64,000 nucleotides of DNA from Protopterus annectens (taxonomy: Eukaryota; Chordata; Ceratodontiformes; Protopteridae): assembly GCF_019279795.1 (NCBI RefSeq), contig NC_056747.1:1005326157-1005390156 (forward strand), in the 5' to 3' direction. A model generated the notes under the pieces. That model was not told the DNA's origin, searched no databases, and was given only the letters and a program-made list of their open reading frames with translations. The position numbers and the translations under genes were made by a program. Shown one piece after another: positions 10,932-22,648 of the stretch. How positions within the stretch are numbered: the first letter of the stretch is position 1; each line of letters opens with the position of its first letter.

Positions 10932-12721
10932 ATGTCAGAAAAAGTTAATAATTGTATTTCTTGTGGGAAGCAAATACCTCATAAGGATTTTCATTCTTAC
11001 TGTATTCCATGCCTAGGCCCAGATTACGATGTCACTAGTTGTCGGTTTTGTGCTAGATTTAACAAACGCACTATTAAACGTCTGTTTGATTTTGCTCGCC
11101 ATTATTTTGGGTGAAGGTTTAATTACAAGATGCCGTCGGAAGAACAGATGTCCAGAATGCATAAAAAGTGCAAAGATAAAGATAGGGAAAGGCTTCCGAG
11201 GTCCAAAACTGACGACGGAGCCTCATCTAGGCCAGTCGCCGGTTATCATTGAGGCGCTTTCGCAGCCCCTGACACCTGCTATCTCAGAACCACAGGCCGC
11301 GTCCGACACCCACGTGGAGGTGCCTAGGCTTCTGGAGCCTCAAGGTGTTGGGCCAACAGAGATTAACCCTTCAGATGGGTCCGGAGCCGCTGAGCAGGCA
11401 TCAGCTTCTGAGGGTGTTTTCAGGCCTACTCAACTTACCATTACAACTACAGCCAAGACTAAGCCTACACCAAAGACAAAGAAGCAAGTGCAGTATTCAC
11501 CTGGACAGGCCTCCATGCCTAAAAAACAGATGCTCAAGATGGCTGAAGACTTGATAACTTTGATCAGGGGTTCCCATCCCCCTCCTGATAAAAGGCCTAG
11601 GCAGGATACAGGCTATGATTCCTCTGACCAGGTTTCAGTTTATTCTGATTCCTCTTCAGACCAGGGATATTCTTTACCCCCCATGAGGATTCTGATGCTG
11701 AAGAATCCATTCGTTCAGCCTCTCCTCCTGAGGATTACTCTTTTGGGGAAATGTTACATACCGTGAGGGAGCATTTCCATTGGGAGGGCCAGGATTTCAC
11801 AGAATCCAAGAAAAGGTGCAGAGACTTTCTTTTGCTGCCTCAGCACAGGCACCTTGCTATTCTGCCAGTGTTGGACATTGTGGATGATGTGTTCTCTGAA
11901 TGTAGTTTAAACCCTGATTCTTTACCCCCCAGCTCCTGTCAAGCCAGACAGATACTACAGAGTCCCTGACTCTCACAAATTCCTTTATAAAAACCCTGTT
12001 GCAGACCCAGAAACTATTTCCCAGGGTCCCAAATGGGTTAAGGCTTCCACGGCTAAGAATCCAGCTCCCTCTGATAGGGATTCTAGAGCATTAGACAGAT
12101 GGGGAAAGAAAGTGTACACCTCTGCAACTTTAGCAGTGAGAGCTCTGAATTGCCAGTTTCACATGCTTAAGTACCAACAATATTTACTGTTTCAATTAAA
12201 ATAGAAATTGAGTATAAATGCAGAACAACTTGACTATAAGGAAATGCAGGATTTATTGCATGCAGCTGAACAAGTGGGAAAGCATACTTTGCAATGTGGT
12301 TTTGATTCATTAGAAGCTTCTTGTAGAGCAGCAGTTACAGGATCTGTGATTCGAAGGCATGCTTGGTTAAAAGAACAAAGTTTACAAGACCATGTTAACG
12401 CAAAATTACTGGATGCCCCTTTGCAGCAAGATAATTTATTTGGTATTAAGGCAGAAGAGGTACTAAAGAAAATGGAGGATAAGGCAAAATCTATGCAAAC
12501 AGTAAAGGATTTCTTACAGGTACAGCCTCCACGGTTTAGCAGAAAATTGGCCTACTAAGAATTGGTCCTTTCCAATGTCTGTCAGGACACAAAGAGGCAG
12601 ATACAGATGCCCAAGAGGCAGATCACAGCCACAAGGTTCTTACAGACCACGACAGTGGGGTGCTTCAAACCCAAAACAAGGTGAGGATAAGTCACAACCT
12701 TACAGGAAACAGTCCCAGTGA
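10932..12721 (+). pseudogene. E3 gag
   Basis: ATG at 10932 (MSEKVNNCISCGKQIPHKD) begins the Cys/His module CX2C-x(9)-H-x2-CX2C-x4-H-x4-CX2C within about 45 residues. A Ser/Pro-rich linker follows, then a helix-like block M-L-K-M-A-E-D-L-I-T-L-I-R-G-S near 11530, an acidic Ser/Asp stretch, and the conserved core R-E-H-F-H-W-E-G-Q-D near 11775. The C-terminal half (12090-12520) includes L-D-R-W-G-K-K-V-Y-T-S and E-Q-V-G-K-H-T-L-Q-C-G-F-D. Frame changes occur near 11090, 11690 and 11930, and a TAG stop near 12202. The stop codon is 12719-12721. Confidence 0.8.
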
Positions 12722-13690
12722 CTTCCCCCTTCCAATGCCAAACTCTTACCTTTTGGCAGCTCCCTTAGGGGGGAAACTAGCACTTTTGTCTCAAAACTGG
12801 CAAGAAATCACCCAAGACAAATGGGTGCTGAATATTGTGTCTCAAGGTTACAGGTTCCACTTTCACACTTTTCCAAGGCTAACCTGCCACAAAATCAATG
12901 GGCAGAAGCACAAAAACAAATTACAGATCTCATGGACATGAGAGCTATTCAAAAAGTACCACAGCAGGAAAAAGGACAAGGATTTTACTCAAGGCCCTTC
13001 CTGGTACCCAGAAAGGACAAAGCCTGGAGACCCATTCTGGACCTTTCCATTCTAAATACTTACCTGGATGTTCCAGAATTCAAAATGCTGACACTACAAC
13101 AGCTCCTTCCCATGTTGGGCAAGAAAGCTTGGCTTGTTAATTTGGACCTCAAGGAGGCATACCTGCATGTCCCTATCAGACAAAATTGCAGAAGATACTT
13201 CAGGTTCATAGCTGGTCAATACACTATCAATTATCTGCACTGCCCTTTGGCTTATCTACTGCACCCAGGGTCTTTACCAAGTGCCTGGCACCAGTAATTG
13301 CATTTTGCAGACAAAAAGGAATTCAAATATATCCATATCTGGACGACTGCCTGATTCAAGCAGAGGGCAAGGACATTCTTCTACAGCATCTGGCGTTCAT
13401 AAAAAGATTAAGTTGCCTAGGGTACACAGTAAATGAAAAGAAATCAAAACTAGTGCCCTCACAAGAGATAATATTCCTGGGTGCTAGCTTAAATACAACG
13501 GTCAGGTGGCTTATCTCACACCAGACAAACAAGGACAACTGACTCAGTATTTTCAATTGATGGCAGCAAAGTCCCAACTCCCTGCAAGAAAAATTCTGCA
13601 GGCCTTTGGATTCATGGCATCCTGCATTCTACTAATTCCATATGCAAGACTGCATATGTGGAAATACAATGGTACCTAAAAAGTGTTTGG
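12722..13690 (+). pseudogene. E3 reverse transcriptase
   Basis: Blocks in order: A-A-P-L-G-G-K-L-A-L near 12770, F-Y-S-R-P-F-L-V-P-R-K near 12985, L-T-L-Q-Q-L-L-P-M-L near 13090, motif A V-N-L-D-L-K-E-A-Y-L-H near 13140, L-P-F-G-L-S-T-A near 13245, motif C Y-L-D-D-C-L-I-Q near 13335. Frame changes occur near 12880, 13210 and 13500. The frame differs from the end of gag and overlaps it, as in other copies. Confidence 0.82.
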
Positions 13691-14612
13691 TCTCAACATT
13701 CACACAGCTTGGAGACAGTAATACCTTTAATTCCCTGCCAACAACAGGAGTTTCAATGGTGGGCACAGGCATGTCACCTCAACTAGGATCAGCCTTTCAC
13801 TCTTCCCACAGCCAGCATAACAGACGCCTCAGATTACGCCTGGGGAGCACACATGGCAGGAAAATGTATTCAGTGCAAATAGACCACGGAACAAATACCT
13901 CTTCACATCAATCAAAAAGAGATGTTGGCTGTACTAAATGCCCTAACAGCTTTCAAAGACCTTCTGCATCCAGGACAATTATTAATAAGGACGGACAACA
14001 CCACAGTGATGTGGTACATAAACAAGCAAGGGGGTACTCATTCTTACCCCCTATGCAGGCAAGCCATGACCTTGTGGAACACGGCTGTAAATTATCAAGT
14101 TCATCTGCAAGCACAATTCCTGCCAGGAAAGATAAATACTCTGGCAGACGACCTAAGAAGACCACTTAAGCAGAAACATCATGGATCCTCACAAGCGGAA
14201 ATTAAATCCACAAGTATTCGGCATGATAATGCAAAAATGTGGGTGCCCAGACATAGATATCTTTGCCTCCCCACTGAATTACCACCTATAAAAATTCTGC
14301 ACAAGGACTTATCACACACAAGCATGGAAAGTGGATGCTCTTTCGTTCAGCTGGAAAAACCAAAGCGTTTATGCCTTCCCACCACTGCCTCTCCTTTCAA
14401 AGGTACTCCTAAAAGCCAGACAAGACAAGCCACAGATGATTCTGATTGCTCCAGACTGGCCACGCCAGCACTGGTACCCAATCTTAAAGAACTTAGCTCA
14501 AGGTCCACCTTGGATTTTGCCTCAAATTCCACACCTTCTGACTCGGCAAAACAATCCGATACTGCACAGTCAGCTCAAAACTTTAAACCTGGCCGCATGG
14601 AAGATTCAATAG
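13691..14612 (+). pseudogene. E3 RNase H and methyltransferase-like region
   Basis: RNase H blocks: I-T-D-A-S-D-Y-A-W-G-A-H near 13820, N-Q-K-E-M-L-A-V near 13915, I-R-T-D-N-T-T-V-M-W-Y near 13990, with the D-E-D set visible. The downstream part (14200-14612) has P-D-I-D-I-F-A-S-P, A-F-P-P-L-P-L-L-S-K-V and I-A-P-D-W-P-R-Q-H-W-Y, matching the post-RNase-H domain of all F1-F3 copies. A stop (taa near 14289) and frame changes break it. Confidence 0.75.
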
Positions 14613-15657
14613 CCAAACAGACAACTTCTCTCTCTAAAGCTGTTATGGATGTCATTTTAGAGGCCAGGAGGCCTAGCACCAGGAAATCTTATTCAGAAAA
14701 GTGGAAGAGATTCTGTGCCTGGAACCAGTCTCAAAACCTTGATCCTCTGGTCCCTAACATTCCTCAGATACTACAATACTTCACTGAGATGGATGCTGGA
14801 TAAAGGACTGTCCTTCTCATCCATTAAGATTCACGCTTCTGCCGTCTCTGCTCATTACAACACATATCTTCCTATTTTTTCTCACCCTTTGCTAAAGCCA
14901 GTACCTCAGAGGGGCTAAAAACATAAGACCGCCCCGGAGAGCACCAACACCAACTTGGGACCTCAATTTCGTTTTGGAAAAGCTCACTTTGCCTCCTTTT
15001 GAACCAGCCAATTCAGCAGAGTTAAAATATATATCGTGGAAAACTGCTCTGCTTCTAGCAATAACCTCAGCACGAAGAGTCTCAGAACTACAGGCACTAA
15101 TGGCAGTGGAGCCTTTTATCATTTTCCACCAAGACAGGGTTTCTTTAAGGACAAACCCTTCCTTTATGCCTAAGGTGCTATCCAGTGTGGCTCTTAACCA
15201 AACTATTCACTTGCCAACCTTTTATCCAAATCCCCAGAATAAAGGGGAGAGACTTCTACATTCCTTGGACATACACAGGCAGTTATGCTTCTACTTGGAC
15301 AAAACAAAAGCTTTCAGAAAAACTGAACAATTGTTTGTATCATATGCTGCAGGATCACAGGGAAAGGCCATTTCAAAGCAGACCATTTCAAAGTGGATAG
15401 GACACTGCATCTGGTTCTGCTACATACAGCATGGGAAACCTGTACCATCTAACATTCGACCACATTCCACCAGGGCAAGTGCTACTTCTACTGCCTACCT
15501 TAGAGCAGTACCTAACAAAGATATCTTGGAAGCTGCAACTTGGAGTTCAGTGCGCACCTTTACCAATCATTACCATTTGCCTCTTTATTCTAGATCCAGA
15601 GCTGGCTTTGTCCCTGCATTGCTGCAGGGCCTCATAGCCACACCAAATCCTCTATAG
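14590..15657 (+). pseudogene. E3 tyrosine recombinase
   Basis: The YR lies in a different frame from the upstream RNase H. N-terminal: R-R-P-S-T-R-K-S-Y-S near 14670. Catalytic boxes: S-A-R-R-V-S-E-L near 15070, R-P-H-S-T-R-A near 15460, T-N-H-Y-H-L-P near 15565-15585. The last 228 codons (14974-15657) are open and keep the catalytic Arg, HxxR and Tyr. A 4-base insertion near 14790 (gagatggatg) and an extra base near 14900 break the N-terminal half. Confidence 0.85.
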
Positions 15658-15690
15658 AGCCAGCCACCCAAACTCAGCTTTGGGATTCTA

Positions 15691-15788
15691 CCCAAGTGTA
15701 ATGACTGCAGCAGTGAAACACAATGAACATAGTACAGTTTTGTACCTACCATAAATGTAGATGTTAGAGTGTCTTCACTGCTGCAGTC
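15691..15788 (+). repeat. E3 internal complementary region
   Basis: 15691-15730 complements the left tip 10613-10652 (38/40). 15731-15788 complements the right tip 16084-16141 (57/58). Confidence 0.96.
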
Positions 15789-15947
15789 CAGGTTACCCAC
15801 CCGCCAGCCCCTCTTTCTTATTTGGGACTAACCTATACTACCTTTGTGGTGTATTTGCTGGTTAATGAAGGTTTTATTTTTACCATTTTTGTATGTTTTA
15901 TTAGCAATATGTATTGCCTACCATTTTTGGGGGCACCTGATATCTGG

Positions 15948-16141
15948 GGCAAGAAAAACTGAAGAAAACGGCGTCGGCTGCACTGACGTCAGGGAAGATG
16001 CGACAGCAACCGACGCTGGACCAAGACTTTGGAATTCAGGCCAACTGCGGGCCCACCTGATGGCAGGATAACCCAAGTGTAATGACTGCAGCAGTGAAGA
16101 CACTCTAACATCTACATTTATGGTAGATACAAAACTGTACT
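15948..16141 (-). repeat. E3 right inverted terminal repeat, TATA deleted
   Basis: Reverse complement of the left ITR, but the segment between the CRE-like site and gccgacgcc that holds the TATA box is missing (about 20 bases). The tip ends aaaactgtact. Confidence 0.9.
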
Positions 16142-16760
16142 TTAGCCATGATAATGATTATGAACACTTGCAAAAGGGATCTGTCATGGTGGATTCACTC
16201 AGAACAGTTTACTCAAGGTCATCCCTTTGTACCCCCGCTTCTGAAGGCCACTGTGACCACATACGCTTCCCAGATTGGGGGGGGGGCATTATTTTGGAAA
16301 AACAGTCCAAGGCATTTGCTCTTCCCAAGAGGCAAAGTTGCACATAAATGTCCTGGAGGTGAGAGCAGTGCTGCTAGTGTTGCAAGCCTTTCAGAATGCT
16401 CTACTGTTTGGGACAGTAGCAATTCAGTCAGATGTGTCAGTAGTATGTTATATAAACAAGCAAGGGGGGAAGCAGATCATATCCCCTATGTCGAGAAGCA
16501 CTCTTGATCGTGGTAGTGGGCAGTCTTATGCATCCGCTTTCTAGTAGCAATGCACATTCCAGGAAAGTCTAACATGGTAGCAGACAAGTTGAGCAGGTCC
16601 ATCACTGTGCCTCACGAGTGGTCCCTCAGTCTGAAAGTGGCAAAAGACATATTCCACAACTGGGGCCAGCCTTGCTGAGATCTTTTTGTGCCTCCTTTGG
16701 GGGCAGCCTTGCTGAGATCTTTTTGTGCCTCCTCTGAACAACAAATGCAGTAGCTACTTT
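16142..16760 (+). pseudogene. E1 RNase H segment, decayed
   Basis: It begins directly after E3 and aligns with the RNase H of E2 (7682-8070). Recognisable blocks are L-H-I-N-V-L-E-V-R-A near 16337 (catalytic Glu region), V-A-I-Q-S-D near 16420 (catalytic Asp), and I-N-K-Q-G-G near 16455. Frames are broken, and a 37-bp-period duplication at 16667 adds a further disruption. It would have removed the RNA strand after reverse transcription. Confidence 0.65.
16667..16733. repeat. Short tandem duplication, period 37 bp
   Basis: The 30-base block starting cagccttgctgagatc is present at 16667-16696 and again at 16704-16733 without mismatch. It lies in the decayed E1 pol region and breaks the frame. 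Confidence 0.85.
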
Positions 16761-17649
16761 TCCCCGACCCCCCCCCCCAAAAAAAAAAGGGGAGTCCCTG
16801 ATGGATTCTTTCACTCACAATTTACCTCCTGGTTTGTTGTATGCCTTTTCCCTTAAACCCACTGATCCCCAAATTCCTTCAGAAAGCAAAACAGGTTGAA
16901 GAGAGAAGTAATTTTTTATTTATATATATAAGTAATTCTCATTGCCCCATATTGGCCTCAACAGATCTGGTTCCCTTTCTCTGGCCTCACCTATGGAGAA
17001 AGCCATGGATTCTGGGTCCAATTCCAGACCTACTGTTGCATCAGACAGGAATGCCTTATCCAAACATTCACAATCTCAAGCTTGACAGCTTGGTATCTCC
17101 AGTTCCACTGATTACCCAGACAACCTCTGCTCTGAGTGTGCTATAGCCTACTCTCCTCCCATAGGCCATCTACATGCAAGTTGTATAGCAGTAAATGGAG
17201 GAGATTCGTACATTGGCTTCAAAAGAAACAATATAGATCCTTTTTCAGCTCCTAGCCACACTATTTTAGACTTTTTAGCACAGCAGTTTTATGAGGGGAA
17301 GGCATATTCTACAGTAAAAGTACAACTAGCTGCAATTTCTAACTTTTATTTATTTTTATTTTATTTTATTTTACATTTGTTGATCGGGCTAGTCTAACTG
17401 GATATATGTCCATTTTTAGTAGAGGCCTGGGGAGATGAGCTCCAAGACATGATAAAATAGAAATTACAAACCACAAAAAGCAAAATTTGTAATAAATAGC
17501 AAATATAATAAAAATAATCAAGCAATGGTAACGTGTTGTAAAGCATAGAGGTTAGCACTGGGTGTGTAAAGAGGGCAAGAGTCGTAAGCAGTGCAAATTG
17601 AAAGGTACAGGGACATCTTACAGGTAAAGCCAATAGTAGAGAAAGGAAG

Positions 17650-18760
17650 TTAGTTGTGTAGTGATGTTACTAAGAATTTACTTGAAAAAAAGGTATGTAA
17701 AGAGGAGCGAAATGGTGTAAAATACGGAGACATGAGAAAAGTATAGTAAGAAGGAAGATGTAGCAGTGGATAGTAAGCACAGGATAGGCAAGGTCAAGTT
17801 TAAAGAGATAGATGACTAGACCGGTTTGGTACAGGGGCATAGCCAGTATGATTTGAGGTAAAGTTTGTCTGTTTTTGAAGAGTGATACGGAAGTAAGTGA
17901 GTAGAGGTCATTAGGGAGAAGATTCCAGGATTTACCTATAGAATTAGAGAAGAGAGAATCCCCAGCCCTGTTATTAGATTTAGAGGTGTGTACAAGAAGT
18001 TTGTGTGATGAGCGTAAAGACTTCACATTTTTATAGGGGGTGATAAGGCTAGATAAACTAGGAGTATTAGAAGGTTTGTAAAGAATGCTGTGGGAAATGG
18101 TTAGTTGGTGAAATTTAATCGGATATTGTAGTTCTAACCATCCTAGCAGATTTAGATTTATACAATGGTGGGTTCTAAATGGGTTTCCTGTTGCAAATCT
18201 TGCAATGTTGTTATAGGACAATTCCAATTTGCTGAAGATAGGCTTGGGTAGATTAGTAAAAATTGGAGAAGCATAAAGGAGTGTCGAGATCAAATGAGTG
18301 TGAGCTATAGTAGTTTTGGCAGTAGGAGAAAGGAAGGGTTAAATGCCATTTTGTTTGTTGACAAGTCTTTATAGTGTTGTTGATATGGATGTCTAAGTTC
18401 AGATTATTGTCGATGGTGACACCTAGAAGTCTGGTGGTAGAGTCTGGAGATATTATAGTACCATTGGAGGAGAGGACTTTTGAGTAGGAGTGAGGAGGAG
18501 TTCGGTTTTCTTTGGCTTCAAAAGAAGGCAACGCTGAGTGAACCATTGTTCAACTATGTTGAATACCTTCTGGGTGAGAGAGTGAAGGTCTTGGGGGGGG
18601 TGTAGCTGAGCATAGTAGTGTGGAGTCGTCAGCATTATTGTATGCAAGTGGCTTGGGGATAGCTAGATGAAGGTCATTTATAAATATGGAGAAGAGGAGA
18701 GGTCCTAGTATGGACCCCTGAGGGGCACCTAAGGTAATGGGTAGATGGGTGGATAGAGTG
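17650..18760 (-). pseudogene. L2-like LINE RT, C-terminal half
   Basis: Reading on the minus strand from 18760: L-G-A-P-Q-G-S-I-L-G-P-L-L-F, the signature before the catalytic block, then N-A-D-D-S-T-L-L near 18620, where the family has F-A-D-D. Next come K-T-E-L-L-L near 18505, L-L-G-V-T-I-D near 18420 and a C-terminal region ending near 17670. Several frame changes are present. By family it performs target-primed reverse transcription. Confidence 0.75.
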
Positions 18761-18930
18761 ATGTTCTTCGTTCCCCATTGCTGCAGTCCTTACTATTGGG
18801 TATAGTCCGCGTCCAGTCGGCCCGAATACCAGAGTATAAGGCTGACGTCGGTCAGGGCGCATTAGACTGACGTCAGTACGTCAGGGTACTAATGCGCATG
18901 ACCGACGTCATATCCCCAGTCTTTTTTGCC
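18761..18930 (+). promoter_or_regulatory. E4 left ITR with CRE-like sites
   Basis: Near-perfect complement of 22649-22849. It contains tgacgtca at 18868-18875 and further gacgtc cores nearby, plus gagtataagg at about 18832. It ends at cttttttgcc and precedes the gag ATG by about 145 bases. Confidence 0.8.
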
Positions 18931-19075
18931 GCATGGTCCGATGCAGAAGCAGTTTTGCGAGTGCAGGTTGGCGTTCTGAAATATTTCCGAAACCGGAGTT
19001 TCAGACCGAAACAGAGTTGGCTAAGTACCGCGTTGGGGAACATTTTGGTCTTTTCTTGCCTCAGTATTTAACCGG

Positions 19076-20799
19076 ATGTCAGAAAAAGTGAATAACTGTA
19101 TTTCTTGTGGGAAACAGATACCTCATAGGGATTACCATACCTTGTGTATACCTTGTTTAGGGCCTGAGCACGACGTTGTTGGTTGCCGCTCTTGTGCTAG
19201 GTTTAACAAACGCACTATTAAGAGGAGGTTAGACTGTGCCAGGTTAGTGTTTGGGAAGCGTTGCAATTATAAAATGCCGCCGGATGCGCCGACGCCGCTT
19301 CCGCCAAGAAGCGCAAGGACAAAACAGGGAAGCCTAGGGTTGATGAACCGGCAGTCCCGGACGCCGGTTCTTTAGAAGGCTCAGTGGAGCCAGAGGTTTT
19401 GCCAGGAGTTTCCATGGAGTCTCAGGCAGAAACTTTACTGTTACAGGATGTGCCTTCTCAGGAGGTAGGCCAGGCTGAGGGGCTTCTCAGGTAACTGTTC
19501 TTCCCTCTCTTCCCAAGGTAGTTAGAGCCTCTCCTTCTGTTGCCAAAACTTCTTTGAGAGGTAGGCCTAGTTCAGCTTCAGTGGGGGCTTCTCCTAGCAT
19601 TTCGGGTTCTGTACCTAAGAAACATATGCTTAAAATGGCAGAAGATTTGATTACTATGATTAGAGGTTCTATGCCCCGCCTGATAAGAGGCCTAGGGTGG
19701 AACCGAGTTTGATAGTTTTGAACAGTGTTCAGAGGCTTCAGAGTCTTCTGGAAGACTTGCAGGAGTATCCTACTTATTCTGATTCTGATGTGGATGATTC
19801 CACTCCTACAGCTTCTCCTCCTGAGGATTTCTCATTTTCAGAGACTCTGCATTCCATGAGGGAGCACTTTAAATGGGAAGGCCAGGATTACTCTGATTCC
19901 AGGAAAAGGCTTAGGAATTCTTGTTTTACCCCAGCATAGGCCCTTAGCTATTCCTCCTGTGTTGAATGTGGTGGAAGATGTTTTTGCAGAGGCTTCCTGA
20001 ACCCTGACTCTTTGCCTCCTGCTCCTGTTAAGCCTGATAGGTATTATAGGGTGCCCGAAGCTCATAAGTATTTGTTTAAGAGTCCTAGGGGACCCAGAAA
20101 CTATTTCTCAAGGGCCTAAAGGTGTTAAGGCTTCTGTGGTTAAAAATCCTGTTCCCACTGATAAAGAGGCAAGGGCTTTGGATAGGTGGGGAAAGAAAGT
20201 GTATACTTCTTCCACTCTAGCCATGAGAGCGTTGAATTGTCAGTTTCACATGCTAAAATATCAGAATTATCTCCTTTCACAATTAAAATCTAAGGTGGAT
20301 GCTTTGGCGGAAGGTATTGAGTGTAAAGAGTTGCTGGATTTGGTTCATGTGTCTGAACAAGTGGGTAAGCATTCTTTGCAATGTGGTTTTGATGCTGTAC
20401 AGGCCTCCTCGAGGGTGGCTGCTACTAGTTCTGTTCTTCGCAGGCATGCCTGGTTGAAGGATCAGAATTTAGCTGAGCATGTTAAGACAAGGATTTTGGA
20501 TGCTCCTTTACAGTCTGATGTGTTGTTTGGATCGCCTGTGGAAGCAGTTTTAAAGAAAATGGAGGACAAAGCTAAGTCTATGCAAACTGTTAAAGATTTT
20601 TGCAGGTGCAGCCACCAAGTTTAGTAGAAATTGGCCTGCTAAGGGGTGGACATATCCTGCTTATGATTCCCAGTCTAGGGGTAGGTCTAGACGTGGTAGG
20701 GGCAGGGCTCAAGGTTCTTTTAGGCCTAGAACAGGGAGTTCACCTGCTCAGACTTCTGGTGAGGGCAGGGGTCAGTCCTTTCGTAAACAGACCCAATGA
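19076..20799 (+). pseudogene. E4 gag
   Basis: The ATG at 19076 begins MSEKVNNCISCGKQIPHRDY, the F2 version of the Cys/His module. The conserved core R-E-H-F-K-W-E-G-Q-D is near 19860, the E-Q-V-G-K-H-S-L-Q-C-G-F-D block near 20360, and an RG-rich C-terminus (SRGRSRRGRGRAQGSFR) near 20670-20730. Breaks: a one-base loss at the atgccccgcctg site (19671-19681), losses near 19290, 19480, 19915, 19996 and 20090, and a lost T at about 20600. The first and last are shared with E6. Stop tga at 20797-20799. Confidence 0.85.
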
Positions 20800-21764
20800 C
20801 CTGTCTTTTCAGCTGCCAGTAGATTCTCGTCTGGCAGCTCCTTTGGGAGGAAGACTGTCTCTTTTCAAAGAAAATTGGGATTTAATTACTCAAGACAAAT
20901 GGGTGTTGGATGTCATTCACCACGGTTACAGATTTTATTTCCATACAATGCCCCCTTTCAAAGGCATGCCAGACGTTCCTCCTCCACAAAGAAAAGAGGC
21001 TCACAAGCAAGTTTCTCAGTTACTCCAGTTGGGGGCCATTCAGCCAGTCCCTGTATCAGAAAGGGGCCTAGGATTTTATTCTCGCCTGTTCCTAGTACCA
21101 AAGAAGGGGAACACGTGGAGACCAATTTTGGATTTATCTCTCCTCAACACTTTTCTGGACATTCCCAAGTTCAAGATGTTGACGTTACAACAGCTTTTAC
21201 CTCTGCTGGGCAAAGATCACTGGATGGTAACTTTAGATCTCAAGGAAGCTTACCTTCATGTGCCTATAAGGCTAAGTTGCAGGAAGTATCTGCGGTTTCG
21301 AGCTGGAAATTCTCATTATCAGTTCTCTGCATTGCCCTTTGGCTTATCTACTGCCCAGAGTATTCACAAAGGTTCTGGCTCCAGTGATAGCTTACTTCAG
21401 GCTTCAAGGAATTCAAATCTATCCTTACTTGGACGACTGCCTGATTCTGGCTCAAGAAAAGGAAGACCTTCTACAGCATCTGGAATATGTTATAGCAGTG
21501 CTAAGATGCCTAGGGTATTCTGTGAACGAAATAAAGTCCAGTCTAGTACCCTCTCAAGACATGTGCTTTCTGGGTGTGAGACTGAATACAGCAGCCCAGA
21601 TGGCCTTTTTAACCCCGGACAAACAAAAGAGTCTATCACTTTACTTCCATCAACTATCTCATCAGTCCGTGCTGACTGCAAGGACAGTCCTTCAAGCATT
21701 AGGGTTCATGGCATCTTGTATTCTGGTGCTTCCCAATGCCAAACTGCATATGAGGAAGCTACAA
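20800..21764 (+). pseudogene. E4 reverse transcriptase
   Basis: R-L-A-A-P-L-G-G-R-L near 20835, F-Y-S-R-L-F-L-V-P-K-K-G near 21075, T-L-D-L-K-E-A-Y-L-H-V-P (motif A) near 21235, Y-L-D-D-C-L-I-L-A (motif C) near 21430. A two-base loss in ctactgcccagag (21350-21360) moves the second half out of frame. A 588-codon open frame (20600-22366) reads through this region, but its middle third is not RT sequence. Catalytic aspartates remain. Confidence 0.87.
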
Positions 21765-22366
21765 TGGCTATTACTTCTGCAAGAAGGGTGTCTGAGTTGC
21801 AGGCCCTTATGGCAGTAGAGCCATTTTTGATTTTCCATAAGGATAGGGTATCATTACGTACTAATCCTTCTTTTATGCCTAAGGTGGTTTCTAGTGTGGC
21901 TTTAAACCAAACTATTCATTTGCCTACTTTTTATGCAGACCCCCAAAATAAAGGGGAAAAGATTTTGCACACTTTAGATGTACACAGGCAATTGCGTTAT
22001 TATTTAAGCAGGACTAAGGATTTCAGGCAGTCTCAGCAGTTGTTTGTTTCTTTTGCTTTGAGTTCACAGGGCAAGCCTGTGTCAAAACAAACTATTTCTA
22101 GGTGGATTGGCTTTTGCATTGCATTTTGTTATTCCCATCATGGCAAGGAGATTCCAGCTGGGATTAGGCCTCATTCCACTAGGGCTACTGCCACTTCAAC
22201 AGCATTTCTAAGGGGGCTGGCAACTAAGGATATTTTGGAAGCAGCTACTTGGAGTTCAGTGCTTACTTTCTCTAAGCATTATCACCTTCCTATCTACTCT
22301 AAGTCTAGGGCTGGTTTTGCCACAGCTGTTTTGCAAGGCATGTTGTCAGCTCCTGCTTCTTTATGA
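21765..22366 (+). pseudogene. E4 tyrosine recombinase, C-terminal catalytic part only
   Basis: The RT end is joined directly to A-I-T-S-A-R-R-V-S-E-L. Catalytic Arg near 21785, R-P-H-S-T-R-A near 22170, and K-H-Y-H-L-P near 22280 are all present, and the frame is open to the stop at 22366. The N-terminal core-binding half is missing, so it is unlikely to recombine on its own. The deletion joint is aatgg|ctattac, with tgg microhomology when compared with E6. Confidence 0.9.
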
Positions 22367-22402
22367 TTTGCCAGCCTCCCTTACCTCTGCTTTGGGATTC
22401 TA

Positions 22403-22500
22403 CCCAATAGTAAGGACTGCAGCAATGGGGAGCGAAGAACATAGTACAGTTTTGTACCTACCATAAATGTAGATGTTCGAGGATCCCCATTGCTGCAGTC
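22403..22500 (+). repeat. E4 internal complementary region
   Basis: 22403-22442 complements the left tip (39/40) and 22443-22500 complements the right tip 22792-22849 (58/58). It carries the E4-specific ccccattgctgcag. Confidence 0.97.
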
Positions 22501-22648
22501 CAACCCTCCCTCCTTCCCTCTGTGTTTAGCGCTGGTTGTGTAGGTGAGGTTACATGCTTATATTTTTGTATATATTCTTGTATATATTGTACATATGTTT
22601 GGTGCAGGTATTTTGGGCCTTGTTTTTTTAGGGTCTTCTGACATCTGG

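Larger units (their letters stand above)
10613..16141 (+). mobile_element. E3: DIRS element of family F1 inserted in E1 between RT and RNase H
   Basis: A 5.5-kb element beginning atgttcatcg and ending aaaactgtact, with left ITR, gag, RT, RNase H, methyltransferase-like part, YR, ICR and right ITR. The ICR matches its tips at 38/40 and 57/58. It was inserted at ccatg^ttagcc without target duplication. It is broken by several frameshifts, so not autonomous. The right ITR has lost the TATA segment present in the left ITR. Confidence 0.93.

Noticed and set aside
10605-16155. gccatgat on both sides of E3 as a target duplication
   Set aside because: The ICR fixes the tips at atgttc and gtact, leaving ccatg^ttagccatgat; the second copy is not adjacent to the tip, and no other DIRS copy has one.
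16730-16800. Run of C then A (cccccccccc aaaaaaaa) as a gene tail
   Set aside because: It lies within decayed E1 pol, with no element end or duplication around it.
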